A stretch of DNA of 64,000 nt from JAVDCA01 sp035293985 (GTDB lineage: Bacteria > Pseudomonadota > Alphaproteobacteria > Rhizobiales > Xanthobacteraceae), in assembly GCA_035293985.1 (NCBI GenBank), contig DATGLS010000004.1:123329-187328 (forward strand), read 5' to 3'. The translations under genes were made by a program, and so were the position numbers. The notes under the pieces are model-generated. The model did not search any database, had not been told where the DNA came from, and was given only the letters and a program-made list of their open reading frames with translations. Of the stretch, positions 17,380 through 26,034 are shown piece after piece (the first letter of the stretch is position 1; every line of letters starts with the position of its first letter).

Positions 17380-18396
17380 CTACAAGCGCTCGATTCCGGC
17401 CTGGTCGATGATCTTCTTGAACATGTCGATTTCTTTGATGACGCGCGCCCACTCGTCCTTCGCGCCTTTCGGCCGCACCAGGAAGCCCTGCTGGTAGAGC
17501 TTGCCCTTCATCTGCGGCGTGCGCAGCACCTTCAACGTCTCGCCCTCGAGCCACGTCACGATCTCGGGCGGCGTCTTCGCGGGGGCGAGGAGGAAGGTAT
17601 CGGTCGCGAACACGAAATCCGCGTAGCCTTCCTCCTGCATGGTCGGCACGTCTGGCAGGTCGGGCCAGCGCGCCTCGCCGGTGACGGCGAGGCAGCGCAG
17701 CGTGCCCGCCTTGATGTGCGGCGCCGCCGGCGGCAGCGATCCGGAGCTCAGCTGCGCGGTGCCGGCGAGCAGCGCCGCGATCGCATCGCCGCCGCCCTTG
17801 TACACGACGTCGGCGAGCTTCGTCAGCTTCTCGCGGATCTTCAGCACCTCGAGCTGGATTTGCGGCGTGGTGCCGATCGGCGGCGTCGCGCAGTTGTAGC
17901 TGTCGGGATTGGCGCGCACGAGCGCAACGAATTCCTTGATGTTCTTCGCCGGCAGGTCGGCTTTGACCACGAAGGTATTGGGCGAGGTGGCAAGCTCGCT
18001 GATACCCACGAAATCCTTATAGGGGTCAAAGGGCAGGGTTTTATAGAGGCCGTAGTTCACCGAATACGCATTGGTCGCGAGCAGGATCGTATAGCCGTCC
18101 GGCTCCGAATGCGCCGCATAGGCAAAGCCGATGTTGCCGCCCGCGCCGCCGCGGTTCTCGACGATGAAAGTCTTGCCGGTGGCCTCGGACAAGGCGGCCG
18201 CGATGATGCGGCCGACGAGATCGGACGGACCCCCAGGCGTGTTGGCGACGATGATCTTGACCGGACGTTCCGGATAGGCGGCGAGCGCCGCGCGCACGCC
18301 GATGAGCGCGGGCGCCGCAGCAGCCGCAAGCGCGCCGACGCCCTTGACGAGGCTGCGCCGCGTGAGACGCCCGTGCCCGATGGCTTGCTTCATCAT
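17380..18396 (-). CDS. TctC/Bug-type periplasmic solute-binding receptor 1
   Basis: 338 residues from the ATG at 18396, with GGGGGG just upstream. The N-terminus has a twin-arginine-like signal (LTRRSLVKGVGAL) before an Ala-rich hydrophobic core. The mature domain starts YPERPVKIIVANTPGG and contains FIVENRGGAGGNIG and a DGYTILLAT block, the hallmarks of Bug receptors of tripartite tricarboxylate transporters. These bind carboxylates such as citrate, nicotinate or aromatic acids in the periplasm. No TctA/TctB membrane partner is near, so it is an orphan receptor. Confidence 0.9.
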   Translation of the reverse strand: MMKQAIGHGRLTRRSLVKGVGALAAAAAPALIGVRAALAAYPERPVKIIVANTPGGPSDLVGRIIAAALSEATGKTFIVENRGGAGGNIGFAYAAHSEPDGYTILLATNAYSVNYGLYKTLPFDPYKDFVGISELATSPNTFVVKADLPAKNIKEFVALVRANPDSYNCATPPIGTTPQIQLEVLKIREKLTKLADVVYKGGGDAIAALLAGTAQLSSGSLPPAAPHIKAGTLRCLAVTGEARWPDLPDVPTMQEEGYADFVFATDTFLLAPAKTPPEIVTWLEGETLKVLRTPQMKGKLYQQGFLVRPKGAKDEWARVIKEIDMFKKIIDQAGIERL

Positions 18397-18516
18397 TCCC
18401 CCCTCTCGCTCCGGCCCGTTTTCCACGGCGGCGGAAGATAGGCGCTCGGTCTGGGTCGAGCAATGGCGCAACATCCCGGTTCGCGGCGCAGCGCCGATTT
18501 GTCGCCGTCACGACCC

Positions 18517-19341
18517 TCAGCGTAGCCACAGCCACCCGAGCGTCAGGATGCCGACGACGCCGCAATAGTAGCCGAACGGATCGAGCGCATCGAACTCGTG
18601 CTTGCGGAAGTAGCGCATCAGGAAGGCGATGCTCGCGTAGGCCGTCACCCCGGCGGCGATGCCGGCGACGATCGAGGCCGTGTGCAGGCTCGCGCCCGAA
18701 TGCAGCACCTTCGGCGCCTCGAGCACGGTCGCGCCGGCGATGATCGGCGTCGCCATCAAAAACGTAAAGCGCGCGGCCGCCTCGTGCGTGAGCCCGACCG
18801 CGAGGCCGGCGACGAGGGTCGCGCCCGAGCGCGACAGGCCGGGAATGAAGGCGAGGCATTGCACGAGCCCGATGCCGATCGCGGCCGGCCAGCTGAGCTC
18901 GTCGAGCGGGCGCGATCCGCGGCTCTTGAGCCGCTCGCCGGCGAACAGCAGCAGGCCGTTGACGACCAGGAACGTCGCGGCCAGCACGGGCGAGGCGAAC
19001 GCCGCACGCACCAGCTTCTCCAGCGCAAAGCCGATCACCACCGCCGGAACGGTCGCGAGGCAGACGAGCCCGAACAGCCGCCGCTCGTCCGCGCCGCGCG
19101 GATTGCGGAACGCGAGCACGCCCATGGCGAAGCCGATCCAGTCACGCCAGAAATAGATGAGCAGCGCGATCGCGGTGCCGAAATGCATGACGACGAGAAA
19201 CGGCAAGAACTCGGGCGAGCGCAGGTCGACGTTCATGTTCAGCACGGCCGGCACGATCACGGCATGCCCGAGGCTGCTGATCGGAAACAGCTCGGTCACG
19301 CCCTGCAGGATCGCGAGCCCGATGGCCGCCAGAATGCCCAT
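18517..19341 (-). CDS. uppP: Undecaprenyl-diphosphate phosphatase UppP (BacA)
   Basis: 274 residues, the normal UppP length, with about eight membrane segments. Both active-site motifs are present: LQGVTELFPISSLGHA near the N-terminus (the E/Q-rich motif with the P-x-S-S-x-x-H core) and PGLSRSGATL in the middle. It dephosphorylates undecaprenyl diphosphate to recycle the lipid carrier for peptidoglycan and other wall polymers, and excess UppP gives bacitracin resistance. It sits upstream of the Bug receptor on the same strand with 120 bases between them and no functional link. Confidence 0.93.
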   Translation of the reverse strand: MGILAAIGLAILQGVTELFPISSLGHAVIVPAVLNMNVDLRSPEFLPFLVVMHFGTAIALLIYFWRDWIGFAMGVLAFRNPRGADERRLFGLVCLATVPAVVIGFALEKLVRAAFASPVLAATFLVVNGLLLFAGERLKSRGSRPLDELSWPAAIGIGLVQCLAFIPGLSRSGATLVAGLAVGLTHEAAARFTFLMATPIIAGATVLEAPKVLHSGASLHTASIVAGIAAGVTAYASIAFLMRYFRKHEFDALDPFGYYCGVVGILTLGWLWLR

Positions 19342-19418
19342 GCGTCGTCCTTCCGTGTCGAGTTGGGTGAATGGAGGCGGGATCGTGCCGCGGCCGGCCG
19401 CGCCTTAGCGCATGCGGC

Positions 19419-19793
19419 TCAGGGATTCCAGCGATTGAATTCCACCACGGTATTGCCGCTCTCGCGGTTGAAGCGCGTCGCCTGCGTCCGCATGGCCTCG
19501 ATCGACTGCTCGTCGCCACGCGGGCACTGGACCGCGCCGTGACGCACGCCGGCGCGCGAGAGCGCGTTGCCGAACTCGTCCTGCAGGCGCTCCATCGATT
19601 TCACCGTGGGAAACGCGGCCGACATGTACACCTTGTGCTCCGCATGCAGCGGGGCGAGGCAATAACGCCAGTCGTCCGCGCGCGCCGCTCCGGCGAGAAG
19701 CGTGACGAGCGCGCCCGCGGCCGCGATCGTGCGCAAGATCGTCCGTCCGAGGGCCGGATAATGGAACCGTCGCGAGGTGATCGATGAGCGCAT
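19419..19793 (-). CDS. Small secreted protein of unknown function
   Basis: 124 residues from the ATG at 19793, with AGGA upstream; an ATG at 19820 would add nine residues. A signal peptide core (TIAAAGALVTLLAGAARA) precedes a mature domain of about 85 residues with two cysteines (YCLAPLHAEHKVYMSAAFPT and QCPRG). No family is recognised. It is located 77 bases upstream of uppP on the same strand, so it may share its transcript. Confidence 0.65.
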   Translation of the reverse strand: MRSSITSRRFHYPALGRTILRTIAAAGALVTLLAGAARADDWRYCLAPLHAEHKVYMSAAFPTVKSMERLQDEFGNALSRAGVRHGAVQCPRGDEQSIEAMRTQATRFNRESGNTVVEFNRWNP

Positions 19794-19820
19794 GTCGGGC
19801 GTCCATCCTGTGCTCGGCAT

Positions 19821-20124
19821 TTAGCGCGGCTTGTGCCAAGTGCGCTTGGATTTAGCGGCCCCCGCCGGCCCGCCACTATGCCGTGAGTCGCCGCCACGAT
19901 CGATATACCACCGCGGCGAGACGCGACGCGAGATGCGCGGCCCAGCACAACAACAAGTGCTGCTGACGGCGGCGTGGCTGGCGAGCGGCCGTCTCGCCGG
20001 AACAGCTGTTCGATACGGCCTCCGAACGAGTGCCCGAACGGCTTGGCACCTCCAGCGCGGTTGAATATTCTGACGCTACCGGGGCCGTCGGTCGGCCGCG
20101 GCGTTACCGCTGTGGGGAGCAATC
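19821..20124. other. Intergenic region, no gene seen
   Basis: This divergent region lies between two small secreted-protein genes. It contains a short hairpin (AGCAC with GTGCT near 19946-19963) but no recognised promoter or coding frame with a start and protein-like composition. Confidence 0.4.
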
Positions 20125-20493
20125 ATGGCACGAATCAGGGCACGACGATTCGGCAAGGCGTGGCTCGTCGCCGCGGCGACGGCGATCTCGACGTGGTGCG
20201 CGACCGGTGTCGCGAACGCGATCGGCTACGACGACATCCTCGGCAACTGGTGCAGCACGACGGCGCGGCTCGAGTTTTCCCGCGACACCATGGGCGTGTT
20301 TCTGTTTTCCGACCGCTCGCATCTGAGCCGGCCCATCTCGCGCTACGAATTCCACGATAACTACGTGGTCGTGCACTGGGATCTGGATGGAAAGCAAACG
20401 AGCAGCACTTTCGGCGAGTTCACCTCCGACGGCCGCAACATGTTCCTGCAGCCGGGCGACGACGTCCCGCGCCGCCAGTACCATCGCTGCTAG
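20125..20493 (+). CDS. Small secreted protein of unknown function
   Basis: 122 residues with a ribosome site (GGGGAG) eight bases before the ATG. A basic N-region and a hydrophobic core (LVAAATAISTWCATGVANA) form a signal peptide. The mature part begins IGYDDILGNWCSTTARLEFS and is beta-rich with tyrosine and aspartate, resembling small lipocalin-like or META-like exported proteins (GNWC near the start of a barrel), but I cannot place it firmly. It stands alone. Confidence 0.7.
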   Translation: MARIRARRFGKAWLVAAATAISTWCATGVANAIGYDDILGNWCSTTARLEFSRDTMGVFLFSDRSHLSRPISRYEFHDNYVVVHWDLDGKQTSSTFGEFTSDGRNMFLQPGDDVPRRQYHRC

Positions 20494-20681
20494 ATCAGCG
20501 GTGCGCTGGGCGAAGCGTCGGAACCGGGATATCACCTCGGACCGGAGCGCAAGCGCTGCTGGCCGCACTGATTGCCGGGGTGCGAACGGCATGACATTCG
20601 GCGGTCGGACAATCAGGTCCGGCCGCCGTTTCACGCAGAACAAATAGTGAACTTTTCACCGATTTCCGCTACACTGCGTTC

Positions 20682-20697
20682 CCCCGATTCGTCGGGG
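20682..20697 (+). promoter_or_regulatory. UUCG-tetraloop hairpin in a 5' region
   Basis: CCCCGA and TCGGGG flank TTCG, giving a perfect six-pair stem with a UUCG tetraloop. It ends 22 bases before the ATG at 20720, next to the GGGAGAGGAG ribosome site. It may stabilise the leader or end an upstream transcript, although no T-run follows. Confidence 0.4.
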
Positions 20698-20719
20698 ATT
20701 CGGTGACGGGAGAGGAGAA

Positions 20720-21145
20720 ATGCGTGCGAACTCCGCTGATTCCAACGAGATCCTGAGGTTGTCGGAGTACACCGGCGAGCTCGCCCGGCTGCGCGAATGC
20801 GATGACGACGACCGCATCGATCTCGCGTTCAACGCCGTGTGCAAGCGCATCTGGGGCTACACACTCGACGACTTCGACGACGAAAGCTTGAGTGAGAAGG
20901 ACCATGCCTTTCTCGATCGCCTCACCTGGAAGCGCGCGGCCGCCTTCGCGCTCGCGCACGGCTACGATCTCGTCGACGGCTCGACCGGGGACATGGTGCC
21001 GGACTGGTGGGGCTTCGCGTGGATGATTCTGGCCGAGCAGCGCGGCCTGCTCACGCCCGAAGGGCGAGAGGCGACGTGGCGGCGCTATGCGGCGCGTCTC
21101 AAGGCGAAGCAGCCGAAGGTCGTGGGCTTGGTCCGGCGCGCATGA
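20720..21145 (+). CDS. Hypothetical cytoplasmic protein
   Basis: 141 residues with a strong ribosome site (GAGAGGAGAA) just before the ATG. It is acidic in its first half (RECDDDDRIDLAFNAVCKRI, then LDDFDDESLSEKDH) and basic at the end (RYAARLKAKQPK). Tryptophan-rich helix VPDWWGFAWMILAEQRGLL. There is no signal peptide or membrane segment. I do not recognise the family. A UUCG hairpin lies in its leader. Confidence 0.65.
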   Translation: MRANSADSNEILRLSEYTGELARLRECDDDDRIDLAFNAVCKRIWGYTLDDFDDESLSEKDHAFLDRLTWKRAAAFALAHGYDLVDGSTGDMVPDWWGFAWMILAEQRGLLTPEGREATWRRYAARLKAKQPKVVGLVRRA

Positions 21146-21262
21146 GGCGCGGCGCGCAACGCATGACGGCGGCAACGCGCGGCGCGAGCACGTCGCCGCG
21201 CGCGATTGACACGCTTCGCGCATTGCCGCTAGCTCGGCCGCGGCTGACCGGGGGCGAGCGAC

Positions 21263-22256
21263 ATGAACACGCTGCACGTCTTTTTCGCGCCGCTGCACCG
21301 CGGGCCTGTTTCTGCTCGCGCTCGGGGCGGCGCTCCCGGCCGGCGCGCAGAGCTTTCCCGATAAGCCGGTGACGATCATTTCCGACGCCGCCGCCGGCGC
21401 GAGCCCGGATGTGGCGACGCGCTTCATCGCCGACGGGCCGTCGCGGCGGTGGGGCCACAAGGTGCTCGTCATCAACCGGCCGGGCGCGAACGGCAGCATC
21501 GGGGCGCGCGCCGCCTCGGAAGCCGTCGCCGATGGCTACACGCTCTATGCGCCGACGCTCTCGACCTTCGTCGCGCTGCCGACGGTCGCTCCCAACCTGC
21601 CGGTCAAGCTGCCGCGCGATTTCCTCCCCATCGGCTTCATCGCCGACCAGCCGATGTTCATCGCCGTCAACCCGGCGCTCGGCATCGCGACGCTGCCGCA
21701 GCTGATCGCGCGCGCCACGCAGGAGCCGGGAAAGATCTCGATCGCTCTCACCGGCATTGGCCGCATGACCCACCTGACCGGCGAGCTGCTGCAGCAGCAG
21801 GCGCATATCAGGCTGTTGCCAGTGCCCTACGCACGCGGGCCGGCGTCGGCGATCGGCGACGTTGCCTCGGGCCGCGTGTCTATGATCATCGAGGGCTTTT
21901 CCGGCATCATCGGCGCCGTCAATGCCGGCCAGGTCAAGCTGATCGCCACCGCCGCCGCGACCCGTCTGCCCGAATTCCCCGACCTGCCGACCGTCGCCGA
22001 GACGATCCCGAATTTTTCCGCCGCCGGCTGGCTGGTGCTCGTTGCGCCGGTCGGCACGCCTGCGCCCATCGTCGACCGGATCAGCACCGATCTCGCCAAG
22101 GTCGTCGCGGATGCGGACATCAAGCAGAAGCTCGGTGCGACCGGCAGCTATCCGCGTGCGATGACGGCAGCGCAAACCGCCACCTTCGTCGCGCAGCAGC
22201 AGGCGACCTGGCTGCCGGTGCTGCAGGGCATTTCCCAAACGCCGCAGGCCAAGTAA
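21263..22256 (+). CDS. TctC/Bug-type receptor 2, frameshifted in the signal peptide
   Basis: The mature Bug domain is complete from the frame at 21369 (VTIISDAAAGASPD, NRPGANGSIGARAA, a DGYTLYAPT block and the usual C-terminus). The natural ATG with a ribosome site is at 21263 in another frame. Dropping one T from the run of five T at 21279-21283 joins MNTLHVF to SRRCTAGLFLLALGAALPA and GAQSFPDKPV, a perfect signal peptide. So the gene has a one-base insertion, a sequencing error, or uses slippage. Without correction, translation would start at the GTG at 21369 and the protein could not be exported. Confidence 0.75.
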
Positions 22257-22380
22257 GTCCCGCAGGGAAAACAAGCGCGCTAAAAATAAAATCCAAGCGG
22301 AACCCGAGCGGCAGGCGCCGAATTTTTCATCCGGCGGGGCGGCGCCGAATGGCGTGCCGCCGCGCTGGGAGGTCGCCACA

Positions 22381-22764
22381 GTGAGCGCCGACGGACTGGC
22401 CGGCCTGCGCGTCCTGCTCGCCGAAGATGAGACGCACGTGCAGATGCTGATCGAGGATTTTCTCCTCAAGCTCGGCTGCGACGTGCAGGTCGTGTCCAAC
22501 TTGGATGCCGCGCTGCGTGCCGCGCGCGAGGCCGATGTCGATGTCGCGGTTCTCGACGTGAACCTCAACAGCCAGCAGAGCTTTCCGGCCGCCGCCGCGC
22601 TCTCGGCACGCCAAATCCCGTTCGTTTTCCTGACCGGCTACGCGAGCCAAGGTTTCAAGGAGACGTGGAAGGACCGGCCATGGCTGCAGAAGCCGTTCGT
22701 CATCGATCAGCTCGCGCAAGCGCTGCGCAGCGCGATCACTCGGCCGGCAAATCCCAGCGCATGA
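22381..22764 (+). CDS. Single-domain response regulator
   Basis: 127 residues from a GTG at 22381, eight bases after GGGAGG. It consists of one receiver domain: the acidic pocket AEDE near residue 15, the phospho-acceptor Asp59 in AVLDVNLN, a Thr in FLTGY and a Lys in QKPF. There is no output domain, so it acts like CheY or as a phosphate relay/sink. It resembles the receiver domains fused to HWE kinases (VLDVNLN, FVFLTGYAS), including the one at the end of the 35084-37009 kinase. The 3' end overlaps the convergent GNAT gene by 29 bases. Confidence 0.85.
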   Translation: MSADGLAGLRVLLAEDETHVQMLIEDFLLKLGCDVQVVSNLDAALRAAREADVDVAVLDVNLNSQQSFPAAAALSARQIPFVFLTGYASQGFKETWKDRPWLQKPFVIDQLAQALRSAITRPANPSA

Positions 22765-23206
22765 ACACCCGCTCGAACCCGTCCTCGCGCGCGCGGCGCG
22801 TCTCGGCGAAGCCGATGCGGGCGTAGAGCGCGAGATTCTCGTGCATCGCCGCATTGGTATAGAGTCGGATGGCGCCGAGCCCATGCCGGCGCGCCGCCTG
22901 TACGGCGGCGTCGATCAGCGTGCGCCCGAGCCCCAGTCCCTGGCGCACCGGATCGACCGCGACATTGTGGATGTAATAGGCGTCGGGCTCCGCCCACGCC
23001 ACAATGTAGCCCGCCACCGCGCCGCCGATCTCGATCACGGTCACGCGTCCGGCCGCGATCTCCGCCCCATAGTCCGCGCTCATCGGCATGGGCTCACGCC
23101 CGATGCGCGGCACGTACTTCGCATAGGCAGCCTGAGCGATCTCGCGCAGGCGCGCCGCATCGTTCGGAGCGGCCGCGCGCACAGGGGCCATCGCGCCGCC
23201 GCTCAC
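22736..23206 (-). CDS. GNAT-family N-acetyltransferase
   Basis: 156 residues. The GNAT fold shows the acetyl-CoA loop in VDPVRQGLGLGRTLI (R/Q-x-x-G-x-G/A) preceded by the YYIHNVAV strand, and a C-terminal NLALYARIGFAETRRARED block. It acetylates an amine of a small molecule or peptide; the substrate is not known. Its ATG overlaps the stop of the upstream alpha/beta hydrolase by four bases (ATGA), so the two genes are translationally coupled. Confidence 0.85.
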   Translation of the reverse strand: MSGGAMAPVRAAAPNDAARLREIAQAAYAKYVPRIGREPMPMSADYGAEIAAGRVTVIEIGGAVAGYIVAWAEPDAYYIHNVAVDPVRQGLGLGRTLIDAAVQAARRHGLGAIRLYTNAAMHENLALYARIGFAETRRAREDGFERVFMRWDLPAE

Positions 23207-24264
23207 ATCGCGTGCCGCGGCGCGGTGTCGAGCAGATCACGCAGCTGCTGCGCATAAAAGGCGGCATTGCCGGTGGTGCTGTGTCCCGTTGTGTCGGTGC
23301 TCGGCGGGATGAGATAGAGCCTGCCGTTCTTCACGCGCCGCATCGCCGCCGCCATGACGCCCGTCTCCGGTGGATTGCGTTCGTCATCGGCGGCATTGAT
23401 CGCCAGCACCGTCGCCGTGATCTTCTCCAGATCCGGCGCTGGATCGTAGTCGGCGGAGGAGCCCCACGCCCAGATGAAGTCGTTGGCGTCCGCCGGCATC
23501 TGCGCGGCAAGGCGCGCATCGACGAGCTTGTCGGCGAGCGCGTTCGTCGGTGCGAGCTTCTGATAGTGCAGCGTGCCGCCGGCGGTCGCGATGCCGAAGA
23601 AGACGCTGGCGATCTTCAAGGAGCGCGGCTGCGTGGTGTAGTCGCCATCGTGGTAGTCGGGGTCGCGACGGATGATCTCGAGCATCATCCGCCGCAGCAT
23701 CCAGTTGCGGCTCGCCATGGCGGTCGGTTGCGAGGCCATCGGCACGAGCGCATCCATGTAGTCCGGATGGCGCTCGCCCCACAACCAGGCATGCATGCCG
23801 CCCATCGAGTTGCCGATGATCAGCCGCACATGGCGGATGCCGAGGCCCTCGGTGAGCAACCGGTACTGCGCCTCGACCATGTCGGCATAGTCATAGTGCG
23901 GGAATTTCGTCTTGAGGCCGTCGGATGGCTTGGCGCTGTCGCCATGGCCGATCGCGTCGGGAATTATGATGTAGTACTTCGCGGCATCGAACGGCTGGCC
24001 GGGGCCGAACAGCTCGCCCGCAAAGGCGGGCGTCAGCTGGTTGCGCGCCGAGCCGCCCGAGCCATGCAGCACCACGATCGGAATTCCCGTCGGCGCGCCG
24101 ACCGTCGTGTAGTGCAGCTTGAGCTCGGCAAAGGTCTCGCCGGTGTGGAATCTGAAATCATGCGCGATCCAGTCTCCCTGCTTCGGCGCCGGATAATCCG
24201 CCGCGAGCGCAGATGCGGCGAGCAGCGGGATCACGGCCATCAGGCGGAGAGATTTCGACGTCAT
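23203..24264 (-). CDS. Periplasmic alpha/beta hydrolase (MetX-like fold)
   Basis: 353 residues from the ATG at 24264, preceded by GGAGGATGAC. It has a signal peptide (about 1-21, cleavage after ASALA). The oxyanion loop is VVLHGSGGSA, the nucleophile Ser153 lies in GNSMGGMHAW, the acid is probably in NAADDERNP, and the His in TGHSTTGN. The spacing and the sequence IIIPDAIGHGDSAKPSDGL are like the homoserine O-acetyltransferase-related hydrolases, but export argues against a biosynthetic role. The substrate is unknown. It is followed by the GNAT gene in a coupled operon. Confidence 0.85.
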   Translation of the reverse strand: MTSKSLRLMAVIPLLAASALAADYPAPKQGDWIAHDFRFHTGETFAELKLHYTTVGAPTGIPIVVLHGSGGSARNQLTPAFAGELFGPGQPFDAAKYYIIIPDAIGHGDSAKPSDGLKTKFPHYDYADMVEAQYRLLTEGLGIRHVRLIIGNSMGGMHAWLWGERHPDYMDALVPMASQPTAMASRNWMLRRMMLEIIRRDPDYHDGDYTTQPRSLKIASVFFGIATAGGTLHYQKLAPTNALADKLVDARLAAQMPADANDFIWAWGSSADYDPAPDLEKITATVLAINAADDERNPPETGVMAAAMRRVKNGRLYLIPPSTDTTGHSTTGNAAFYAQQLRDLLDTAPRHAM

Positions 24265-24349
24265 GTCATCCTCCTGCGCGCGGGCCGCCGCACCATAGCG
24301 CGGCGCAGGCCTCGGCTGCGACCACTATGACTAAAACCCGAGCGATTTT

Positions 24350-24363
24350 TTAGAAGATTCTAA
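24350..24363. promoter_or_regulatory. Short palindrome, possible operator
   Basis: TTAGAA-GA-TTCTAA is a perfect palindrome in an A/T-rich patch between the divergent hydrolase gene and the 40-codon gene. It is the kind of site a dimeric repressor could use, but no regulator is linked. Confidence 0.3.
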
Positions 24364-24442
24364 CGCTGGCGCTTTGCCGGTGGGCAATGGATGGCGTGCA
24401 CAATTGCGGGGCTCGACGGGGAGGTGCACGGAGGGCTTCCAA

Positions 24443-24565
24443 ATGGTGCGCGCAGCAGCCGTTGCGCTGGCGGTTCTCGCCGGCTTCGATTTCGTCGGGT
24501 TCGGCGGCCGGTACACGGCCGATATGGTCCAAATTCTGACGGCGATCGAACAGGCGTTCGTCTGA
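24443..24565 (+). CDS. Forty-residue single-pass membrane peptide
   Basis: ATG at 24443 follows a good ribosome site (GGAGGG, about nine bases upstream). The product (MVRAAAVALAVLAGFDFVGF, then GGRYTADMVQILTAIEQAFV) has one hydrophobic stretch and a hydrophobic helix ending in F-V. Short exported or membrane peptides of this shape are frequent in Bradyrhizobium-type genomes; the function is unknown. Confidence 0.5.
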   Translation: MVRAAAVALAVLAGFDFVGFGGRYTADMVQILTAIEQAFV

Positions 24566-24795
24566 GAGCGACGTAGGCCATTGCGACGCTGTCCCTCTCA
24601 CGACAGCCGCCGGGACGGCTGGCTTGCGCAGCCATTGGGCCAGCGATATTTTTCCCCGGGCGCGGCGCCTGGTAATCGCGCCCGTGGGGATGTTCATGCC
24701 CGATAGCGCCTCGCACCTGATCTTTGCGGACGACAAGTGGGCGGATGACGCCGCCCACAAGCACCTCGACGCGCTGGCATCGAAATAGGCGCCTG
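24566..24795 (+). other. Possible remnant upstream of signal peptidase
   Basis: A 30-codon frame at 24696-24788 (ATG, ASHLIFADDKWADDAAHKHL, stop) reads like the last strand-helix of a small antibiotic-biosynthesis-monooxygenase-type domain (F-x-x-K-W-x-D-x-A-A-x-x-x-H-L). No intact gene surrounds it. It ends seven bases before the signal peptidase start, so it might be translated as a coupling leader, or be a pseudogene tail. Confidence 0.35.
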
Positions 24796-25512
24796 ATGGC
24801 CGCGCGCTCCGTCCGTTCCCTCCTGTGGGGACTGCTTGCCGTCGTCCTTGCATGCCTCGGGGTGACGACGATCGTGTCGCTGCGCAGCTTCGGGGTGCAG
24901 ACGTTCAGCTTGCCGAGCGGATCGATGGAGCCGACGCTCCTGCCGGGCGACTACATTGCCGTCAACAAATCCAGCTACGGCTATTCGCGCTACTCGCTGC
25001 CGTTCGCCTATCCACTGTTCCAGGGGCGGATTTTCGCCGCCGCAGCGCAGCGCGGTGACCTCGTGGTTTTCCGCGTGCCGCGCCTCGACCAGGACTACGT
25101 CAAGCGCATCATCGGGCTGCCGGGCGACCGCGTCCAGATGCGCGGCGGCCAACTCTACATCAATGGCAAGGCGGTCGCGCGCGAGCGCGCTGCCGATTTC
25201 GCCCTGAATGAGGGCCCGGGATTTCCCCAGCACGTCAGGCGCTGGCGCGAAACGCTGCCCAACGGCGTAAGCTACGAGACGTTGGACTTGGAGGACAACG
25301 GTCCACTCGACGACACGCGTGAATTCACGGTTCCGCCGGGCAATTACTTCGTGCTCGGCGACAACCGCGACAACTCCCTCGACAGCCGCATGCCGGAACA
25401 GTTGGGATACATCCCCGCCGAGAACCTGATCGGGCGGATCGTGATGATCTTCTTCTCCGTCGATGCGAATGGCGTTCCCCGCACCGATCGCATCGGTCTC
25501 GTGCCGCAATAG
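24796..25512 (+). CDS. lepB: Signal peptidase I
   Basis: 238 residues from the ATG at 24796 (MAARSVRSLL). One N-terminal membrane anchor (about 10-30) is followed by the S26 peptidase domain: catalytic Ser43 in PSGSMEPTL, catalytic Lys103 in VKRIIGLPGD, and the structural GDNRDNSLDSR box near 190. It cleaves signal peptides of exported proteins at the outer face of the inner membrane. The length and single anchor suggest an accessory paralogue; Rhizobiales usually carry the main lepB in the acpS-rnc-era neighbourhood, which is not seen here. Confidence 0.92.
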   Translation: MAARSVRSLLWGLLAVVLACLGVTTIVSLRSFGVQTFSLPSGSMEPTLLPGDYIAVNKSSYGYSRYSLPFAYPLFQGRIFAAAAQRGDLVVFRVPRLDQDYVKRIIGLPGDRVQMRGGQLYINGKAVARERAADFALNEGPGFPQHVRRWRETLPNGVSYETLDLEDNGPLDDTREFTVPPGNYFVLGDNRDNSLDSRMPEQLGYIPAENLIGRIVMIFFSVDANGVPRTDRIGLVPQ

Positions 25513-25538
25513 CGCCGGCCGCGCCGTGTGCTGCGGTT

Positions 25539-25835
25539 TCATTCCTCCGCGGCAAGCGGGCGCCGCACGCCCCACTCGCCGAGCACGGTCTCGATCTCGC
25601 CCGCAACGAAGAAGCGCGCGCTGTCCTGGTCGTATCCCTGGCTCATGAGCTCGTCATAGTCCGTGAAGGCGTGCCGCACATAGGCGACGAGCGACAGCCA
25701 CGCCGCCGTCTCGGGCGCGCTCGATTTGAGGCCGCGGCTGTCGAGCGCATGGTCGACCACCGCGCCGAGCTCGTGTGGTGGAATGCGCGGCGCAAGGCGC
25801 CGCAGCGCGGCTTCGACTTCGCTTCGTTTGGACAC
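25539..25835 (-). CDS. DUF2293 protein
   Basis: 98 residues from a GTG at 25835 (VSKRSEVEAALRRLAPRIPP). The frame is open further upstream but without an ATG, and family members start about here. The conserved pattern is P-x-H-E-x-x-x-V-x-D-H-A-L-D-S, then ETAAWLSLVAYVRHAFTDYD and DQDSARFFVAGEI, which fits DUF2293, a small helical family found mainly in Rhizobiales and with no known function. Its 3' end lies 26 bases from the convergent lepB stop. Confidence 0.75.
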   Translation of the reverse strand: MSKRSEVEAALRRLAPRIPPHELGAVVDHALDSRGLKSSAPETAAWLSLVAYVRHAFTDYDELMSQGYDQDSARFFVAGEIETVLGEWGVRRPLAAEE

Positions 25836-26034
25836 CGATCGACCCGCCGGCAGGATGGCGCGATCGAACACGAGACGGCCCTCGGCCGCAAGTCCGCCGC
25901 CGACCGCCGCGACATCCGCCGGCGGCCTGCGCCAGCGACATCCGGTCTCTCTTTCAGTCTCTTGCGGTCTCTTGCGGCGCGCCCGGAAAAGCGCGACGGT
26001 CCGCACCGGCTCGAAGAAACTCCGGGAGGCTCCC

